Shown in pieces: positions 1-5,418 of a DNA stretch of 12,099 nucleotides (within the stretch, counting starts at the first letter, position 1; each line of letters begins with the position of its first letter). Where the stretch lies: the NCBI GenBank assembly GCA_900169235.1, contig FWCC01000102.1:1-12099 (forward strand), given 5' to 3'. Made by a program: the position numbers and the translations under genes. A model generated the notes under the pieces. It worked only from the letters and a program-made list of their open reading frames with translations. It was not told the origin of the DNA and ran no database searches. The DNA is from Zarea fungicola (lineage: Eukaryota; Ascomycota; Sordariomycetes; Hypocreales; Cordycipitaceae).

Positions 1-700
1 CCATATCATGGCAAGTCTTCGGCCTACGCTAGCTACCTCTGAGCCAGCAGTCAGGCATTTGCCTGGGTCTGGCCCTGACAACACGTTGGGAGGCAGACCA
101 TTGTGCCCTGTGGTAACCTGAGAGCTAATGTCATAGCTTTCGCCTACCCACGCCAAGCAAATGCTTGACAGTTACGTCGATCCTGCAAGAGGGCCAACCA
201 AACTATGATTGGCTTCTGAATAGCCGACAAGCGTAAGATGTTGATCTAGACAGCAAGTGGAAAATGCTCACTAGTCAGGTAACGCGCGGCGGCCAGAAAC
301 TCCTTGTCAGGAACAGGACGAGCAAGAGGGCGCTAACGCGTGACCGCTCCACCACCCATTTCCCAGCATGTAACTAGTTATAGCGTACAGAAGGACGGAC
401 GTTGTAGTCTTGCAGAATACCCACCAATCTGCGCCATCAAACATCCTCGGCCACTTTTGGACGCGAGGTTTTGTGGCGCCAAACTTTTCACATCGCGACA
501 AACAGTCCGCAAGTGGACGCTATCATTGGCCTGATGGAGAGGAGTAGGCGCACTCGCCCGGGGCGTTGATACTGGCAGTTCCTCGAATTATCCACAGCGA
601 CAGGCCAACATGTTGGGCTGTGCGCATTGCATCGCCAAAATGTGTACCTGTGCCGGAATCTGTCGGCAAATTGTACGAGCATCGAGCTCGCTTCTTCTAC
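1..700. other. Intergenic, no gene recognised
   Basis: Only short open frames of about 60 codons occur here on both strands. None has recognisable motifs, a supported start or splice context. The stretch ends where promoter-like sequence for the downstream plus-strand gene begins (TATAAG at 710). Confidence 0.6.
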
Positions 701-705
701 GCTTA

Positions 706-840
706 CTTGTATAAGTACCAGCCAGACTCTAATAGCTTAGCAAATTTCTAACCTGTAAGTCCCCGAACCTGCAGTTGTTCTCGCTCTGCTCTCTTCCGTC
801 GTCCTTCGCCTCTTCACCACTCTGAACTGTCCTTGGAACA
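706..840 (+). promoter_or_regulatory. Putative promoter: TATA-like box and CT-rich leader
   Basis: A TATAAG hexamer lies at 710-715. It is followed about 60 nt later by a strongly CT-rich stretch at about 776-835. A TATA-like element followed by a pyrimidine-rich tract is a common arrangement just upstream of transcription starts in filamentous fungi. The next in-frame ATG of the downstream gene is at 1035, so the leader would be about 200-300 nt. This is inferred from composition only. Confidence 0.4.
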
Positions 841-1034
841 CTGGTACTGATGCAGTCTTTGCCGCTGGCATTAAGACGTAGTAGACAGCTGACCGTCATT
901 CACCCTCTTCGACTATTCATCTTCGCTGGTTGTTCCTACCAGATCAGATTCTGCGTCGAGTCGACCTCAGTGTTAAGCCGTACAAGCCACAGTACAGCAC
1001 CCGGGCCTTCGTCACCGTCACCGCCCCTGTCACA

Positions 1035-2930
1035 ATGGATGAGAGCAGTCAGGGCTCTACTACCTCAATGGAATCAAGACTGGACTCAAGACTGGAATCA
1101 AGAATGGAATCAGGCCAGGATAGCAGCGACCAGTCTTCTCCAGGGCGAGAAGGTCGGTTGGAAGAGAGTCCCGACAGCTCCAGTAACTGGAAACAGTCTC
1201 TGTCGGTTGATGGATTTTGTGACAACAGAGAAAGAGAGGCGCAAGTCCCAGAGGGCGGTCGAGCCCATGACGCTGAACTGAAATCTGATCTTGTGCCAGT
1301 CACTATGAACCAGGGTTCGACCGTGGCAGCTCTGGCAGACTGCCGCCCACAGACGGATGAGCAGGAAGACGAGGCTCTAGACTCCATGGCCTCCTGTCCG
1401 GACATAGTTGACGGGGCGCGCGACAATTTCGGCAAACAGCCTGCTTTTCAAGCACCATCCACCCCTATTGGTCCAATAATGAGAGCCCAGCCAACTCGGC
1501 AGCAAGCTGGGCACCAAGCTGTGCAGCAGACTTTATCGTACCAGACCGAACTACAAGCTCACGCTCAGCATCCATCTGCACAAACTGGGGCTTACAATCA
1601 TCAACTACGAAGTCCCATTTCAATCTCGTTTGCTTCTTCTGACACGACTCATAGCATCCTCCGCCGCCGCCGGCGAAGGGGACGCGGCGACGCAGGAAAG
1701 CCAGAGGGTACGTAATCTAGCTGCCGATAGTTGTATAGATGGTGACGACTGACAAACCGCTCATGTGCAGGTAGCAGATGCTGCGAGGCCGGTGTTGCTC
1801 ATGCGGTTTATCCCCCGTCGCAAAGGCCAGGCCGATTAACGCCTGGCAAGCAGGCTGCACGAGCAGAGCGACCATCCTCTGGCCGTGGGTATTTGCCTTC
1901 CGGGGTGTATACGGATTCGCAGCTACGTGACGCCGCCCAGATTAACCGCCATACGACGCAGGACAGCGACCTGGCTAGCCATGGACTCAAGCATGAGCCT
2001 CTTCCAAGTCAGACGCCGCCTTTCAATACCCCGCAATCCAGGGTCAGTAACCGGTATGGATCGCGAGTATTCGACGCTTCTCGTGCCTTGAGAAACCAGC
2101 AATTGCCGCCGATTTCTAATTCAGGACACGACCTTCAGACTCCCGTGTTGGCCAACATACAGCCACAGCCACAGCCGCTGGGAGGCGGACCACCGCCAGG
2201 CCATCGAAGCACGATGCACCAGGGTCAGTGCCAAACGAAGTTCTCAGGATCTCGTTCCCTGGCGGCTTCGAGAGCGTTCGTGGCTACACCTATGGCTAGT
2301 CCACGTAGCGAGGCTCACCTGCAGTATACGCATCCGTGCCAAATTTCTACTCTGGACCCGAACTGCGCTCTTTGCTCTGCCAACGCCCCTGCGGACCTAT
2401 TGCGACAATACACTGCGGCTGTTATTATAGAGGATGATGTATTCATTAGTGGCAACGTGGCCATTATGCCTGGTTGTATCATTGGTAAGGGCTCTGTCGT
2501 TGAGGCTGGCTCTGTGGTAACAGACGTAAGTGATCCCACACCACGCCATGCAGTCCGTGCAACTGGAATGAAACTCATCAAGGATTATGTGCCAGAATGT
2601 TCCACCGTTTACAATTGTTTCGGGTACACCGGCTCGAGTCTTGGGCGGCCATTACGCCAGTGCGTCATGAGGTCTACCCATCCTTTGATGCGACGAGAGA
2701 AAGGGAGCGACATGTACCCGTGCTCTGTGGAAACTGTATCATATGGACCTAATGACAATGGATATATGGGAAACGGATCCAACGAGCGTCATGGTTGGTA
2801 TTCATGTTATTTCTATCCGCGAATGGAGTTTCTTCTTATTTATATTGCCACAATTCTCGCCCAACAGCCCGCGTTTGGTATGTTGAGAACAGTGTTGGCG
2901 ATGTTGCCACAGCTTTCAAGTAAGATTTAG
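1035..2930 (+). CDS. Low-complexity protein with hexapeptide acetyltransferase-like segment (two exons)
   Basis: Exons are 1035-1707 and 1771-2930. Removing the 63-nt intron keeps one open frame of about 610 aa. The start chosen is ATG 1035 (context CACAATGG), the first true ATG of this frame. Residues 1-400 are low complexity: 12-nt tandem repeats encode residues 12-27, a Q-rich stretch lies near 185-200, six arginines at 210-215 could act in nuclear import, and a PQPQP run lies near 355-360. Residues about 408-496 (nt 2319-2585) resemble the last coils of the maltose/galactoside O-acetyltransferase beta-helix. They contain YTHP, which aligns with the usual catalytic-His region, IIEDDVFISGNVAIMPG, IGKGSVV, AGSVVT and a GMKLIKDY ending. 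The N-terminal coils of that family are not visible. The tail after 2590 has a hydrophobic stretch and matches nothing I know. Fungi have Zn2Cys6-acetyltransferase fusions, but I see no Zn2Cys6 cluster here. Further introns or decay are possible. The family call is inference. Confidence 0.5.
1068..1115 (+). repeat. Four 12-nt tandem repeats within coding sequence
   Basis: The four units at 1068, 1080, 1092 and 1104 differ by a few bases and encode MESR, LDSR, LESR and MESG. The repeat length is a multiple of three, so copy-number change would keep the frame. Confidence 0.8.
1708..1770 (+). other. Predicted 63-nt intron
   Basis: The donor is GTACGT at 1708-1713, a CTGAC branch-like motif lies at about 1749-1753, and the acceptor is TGCAG ending at 1770. 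The intron contains an in-frame TAA right after the donor, so the upstream frame would stop without splicing. Splicing joins codon base 1707 to 1771-1772 and reaches the downstream frame with no stop codon. Confidence 0.65.
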
Positions 2931-2973
2931 TCTCTCAGCAAGCCCACATCTCTGTTTAGTTTTCAACTTGTGT

Positions 2974-3291
2974 TCATTTTCTTTTGATCTTTTGCCCTTT
3001 ACCACGTCGTCTGCTGCACTGTCTTCTGGGCGGTCGCGCGTGTCTGAGCAGTTCCTGCCATGAAACAGCAGCTTTCACTTTCCATGTAGGGTACCTGCGT
3101 CTTGGAAGTTGCGGCCATAGCTCCGGCAGAATTTCGTGATAGCGAGTCGGGCTGTTCGGTTCTGTTGGGATATCGTCATCGAGGTCGGCAACAGCGGCCA
3201 TATTGTCTACAGCGTGGTGGTTAATGCCGACTTGGTGCTTGAACAACATACAGAACTGACCATTGGACACAGCCGTCTTAGCGGTGGCCAT
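2974..3291 (-). CDS. Small basic hypothetical protein
   Basis: This 105-aa frame starts at ATG 3291. I do not recognise it. The first half has balanced codon use and an acidic patch (DLDDD, residues about 37-41). The C-terminal third is very basic, ending with several Arg/Lys clusters (RRRGKGQKIKRK). It lies tail-to-tail with the plus-strand gene ending at 2930, with 43 nt between stop codons. A candidate in-frame 54-nt intron is visible: donor GTCAGT at about 3262, an ATTAAC branch-like motif, and acceptor GTAG at about 3209. Removing it would shorten the protein by 18 residues without changing the frame. The base at -3 of the ATG is T, which is not favoured. It could be a chance frame. Confidence 0.35.
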   Translation of the reverse strand: MATAKTAVSNGQFCMLFKHQVGINHHAVDNMAAVADLDDDIPTEPNSPTRYHEILPELWPQLPRRRYPTWKVKAAVSWQELLRHARPPRRQCSRRRGKGQKIKRK

Positions 3292-3299
3292 TCAACCTC

Positions 3300-3941
3300 C
3301 TTCCAGTAGGAGCTTCGATAGAAAGACGCAGGCAATACCTATTGTACTTAGGCTTGAAAGAGAGTGCTATCGGCTAGCCGCTAGATTCGAGCCAATGGTC
3401 TGACTTTATACCCCGTCTGGCCTAGGAATATTACAGGTTTCTTCGCTGTCAACCACGGTCTGTACTTCGTAGAAGGTGGTCGAGCACTGTTTATATCTGC
3501 GTTCATCTATGTGGGTGATCGCATGCAGACGGCACAGAAGCTCAGCCTACAGATAAGTGGTGCTGCGGTGTCCAGAGAGCATCACTCGCTCTAGTTCGGT
3601 TGCCTGTCCGCCATTTCAACACCTGCCCTTACACGGGCTCGGATGACTTGATCGAGAGGACGGGAGCGATGTCATCGCAATCAGCCACTCGGGACAAATC
3701 AGCCTCTTGGAAGCATGTGCGGATGAGCAGCTGTTGGTTGTAACTTGTGTCTAGCGTCTATAGCCATGCAGACCCACGAGTGGCATGGCCCCAGCATCTA
3801 CGTACTGACTTTGGTCGTATAAATAGGATGGACAATGCCGCCCAACTATTCATTCCACTGCTAAAGGTCTTCGATACTGAGGAGCTACTTAGCGGCGCTA
3901 CGCTGCAGCCTAGAATGGCTGCCAACTATTATTTTAGTTGA
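3300..3941. other. Intergenic; short unassigned open frames only
   Basis: There are several open but ATG-less frames (3385-3594 and 3647-3754 on the plus strand) and a 64-codon frame with a GTG start (3747-3941). None shows a domain or splice support. This may be the upstream or downstream region of the neighbouring genes, or decayed coding sequence. Confidence 0.5.
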
Positions 3942-4173
3942 CAAAAAAAGGGACATTCATTTCGCCCTTCACTGTAATATTAATTAATTTTTCTTAAATA
4001 GTAATTGCTACGGCATCGAATGCATTACTTAATTATATCAAATGCTAGTTATAGATAATATAGATAATATAGATAATATAGATTGTAAAGAGCTTGAAGA
4101 GCTTTTGCTGCACATAATGCATTGGTTGCCATTAAAATTTGCTTCACACAATTGCCTTCTTGCTAGTAAGGAC
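3942..4173. other. AT-rich 3' flank of the NLR gene
   Basis: The 230 nt following the NLR stop codon (minus strand) are markedly AT-rich, including TTAATTAATTTTTC near 3980. This fits a 3' UTR or terminator region. I found no exact AATAAA on the minus strand. Confidence 0.45.
4051..4084. repeat. 9-nt minisatellite (ATAGATAAT)
   Basis: There are three full copies of ATAGATAAT at 4051, 4060 and 4069 and a partial copy at 4078, all exact. They lie in the AT-rich 3' flank of the NLR gene. Confidence 0.9.
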
Positions 4174-5418
4174 CTAGTGAAATAATTCTAGTAATTGTAC
4201 AATTGTTTCGTGTCCGTTCTTAACTGCCAAAGACAATGCCGTCTCGCCATTCCGATCTGTTGCGTTGATATCTGCTCCTTTTTTCAGTAGGAGCAATACT
4301 ACACCCATACTCCCACTCATTGCACTCCCGTGTAGTGATGTTCGGCCCTGAGAATCCTTCACCATGACATCTGCGCCCTTTTCGATTAGTAGTCGTACAA
4401 TAGCCTCATGCTCTCCCCTAGTGGCCTCTATCAGTGGCGCTTGACCCCAAACATTCTTCGCCATGACATCGGCACCATTTTCAATCAGTAGCCGCACAAT
4501 AGCCTCATGCCCTCCCCCAGCAGCCGCTATCAGTGGCGTCTGGCCATCGTAATCCTTCGCCATGACATCTGCACCATTTTCAATTAGTAGCCGCACGATA
4601 GCCTCGTGCCCCCAACGAGCCGCCACCATAAGTGGCGTTAGGCCACATAAACCCGTAGCCATGACATCTGCACCATTTTCAATTAGTAGCCGCACAATAG
4701 CCTCATGCCCTCCCAAAGCAGCCATTATCAATGGAATCTGGCCGTCGTCATTCTTGGTCATGACATCTGCACCATTTTCAATTAGTAGCCGCACAATAGC
4801 CTCATGCCCCCAACGAGCCGCCACCATCAGTGGTGGCGTCAGGCCGAATAAACCATTTGCTATAATATTTGCACCTTTTTTCATCAGCAGCTTCACAGTA
4901 GCTGTATGCCCTGCCTTAGTTGCCGCTACCAGTGGCGTCTGGCCGTAGTTATCCTTCGCTGTAATATCTGCTCCGTTTTCAATTAGCAGTCGTGCAATAG
5001 CCTCATGTCCTCCCTCGGCAGCCATTCCCAGTGGTGTTTTGCCGTAGTTGTCCTTGTTCATGACATCTGCACCCATTCCAAGTATCTGTGACACAAGAAT
5101 TTCATCTCCAACACTACAAGCATGCAGCAGCGCTCCCAAGCTATATTTGGACGTCGCCCTAAGATCTACACCACTATCGAGTAGCAGCTGCACAATGTCA
5201 GGGTGCCCATGCTTAGCCGCATGCAGTATTGCTTCCCAGACATATCTAGGCGTCGCCATATGTGCCCCTTTATCAAGTAGCAGCTGTACAATAGCGGTGT
5301 GCCCATTCTTGGCCGCATGAATCAGCGGTGACCATGAATATTCATCCCTTGCATCAATATTACTCCCCTGTTCAAGAAGAACCGCACAACAGCTTCGAGT
5401 CCATTGGCGGCAGCCCAT
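4174..5418 (-). CDS. NLR exon 2, second part: ankyrin repeat domain in shifted frame
   Basis: This frame is open for 414 codons with ATG at 5418, but the first 15 residues are out-of-frame translation of the preceding repeat, so the ATG is probably not a true start. From residue 26 come eleven full 33-residue repeats (starting at 26, 59, 92, 125, 158, 191, 225, 258, 291, 324 and 357) and a C-terminal partial repeat (390-414) ending LELFH. The consensus is GxTPLxxAAxxGHEAIVRLLIENGADVMAK. Repeats 191-356 are the most alike. Residue 196 is an extra Pro (TPPL), a one-codon insertion. Ankyrin arrays at the C-terminus of fungal NLRs are taken to be the ligand-binding part. The length and absence of stops suggest that the break upstream is recent or an error. 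Confidence 0.9.
   Translation of the reverse strand: MGCRQWTRSCCAVLLEQGSNIDARDEYSWSPLIHAAKNGHTAIVQLLLDKGAHMATPRYVWEAILHAAKHGHPDIVQLLLDSGVDLRATSKYSLGALLHACSVGDEILVSQILGMGADVMNKDNYGKTPLGMAAEGGHEAIARLLIENGADITAKDNYGQTPLVAATKAGHTATVKLLMKKGANIIANGLFGLTPPLMVAARWGHEAIVRLLIENGADVMTKNDDGQIPLIMAALGGHEAIVRLLIENGADVMATGLCGLTPLMVAARWGHEAIVRLLIENGADVMAKDYDGQTPLIAAAGGGHEAIVRLLIENGADVMAKNVWGQAPLIEATRGEHEAIVRLLIEKGADVMVKDSQGRTSLHGSAMSGSMGVVLLLLKKGADINATDRNGETALSLAVKNGHETIVQLLELFH

Noticed and set aside
850..1281. 143-codon plus-strand frame starting at ATG 850
   Set aside because: It overlaps the longer spliced frame and has no recognisable domain. Its composition arises from the same 12-nt repeats. It could be an upstream ORF, but there is no support.
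1308..1330. GGTTCGACC resembling a tRNA B box
   Set aside because: No A box or cloverleaf can be built around it, and it lies inside the coding exon.
3385..3754. Open frames without ATG reading GFFAVNHGLYFVEGGRAL and GSDVIAISHSGQISLLEA
   Set aside because: They look protein-like by eye, and the second faintly recalls a hydrolase elbow. They are in different frames, lack a start, and show no splice pair.
3747..3941. 64-codon plus-strand frame
   Set aside because: It has a GTG start, no domain, and sits in intergenic sequence.
4473..4900. Evenly spaced near-identical repeats resembling a CRISPR array
   Set aside because: The 99-nt period is exactly 33 codons and the sequence encodes ankyrin repeats on the minus strand; the genome is fungal.
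4562..5320. Plus-strand open frames rich in MTSAPFSISSRTIASCP repeats
   Set aside because: They are antisense reading of the ankyrin repeats and share their 33-codon period.
5365..5390. Programmed -1 ribosomal frameshift
   Set aside because: No X XXY YYZ slippery heptamer is present at the join, and this mechanism is not known for fungal NLRs. A mutation or sequencing error is simpler.
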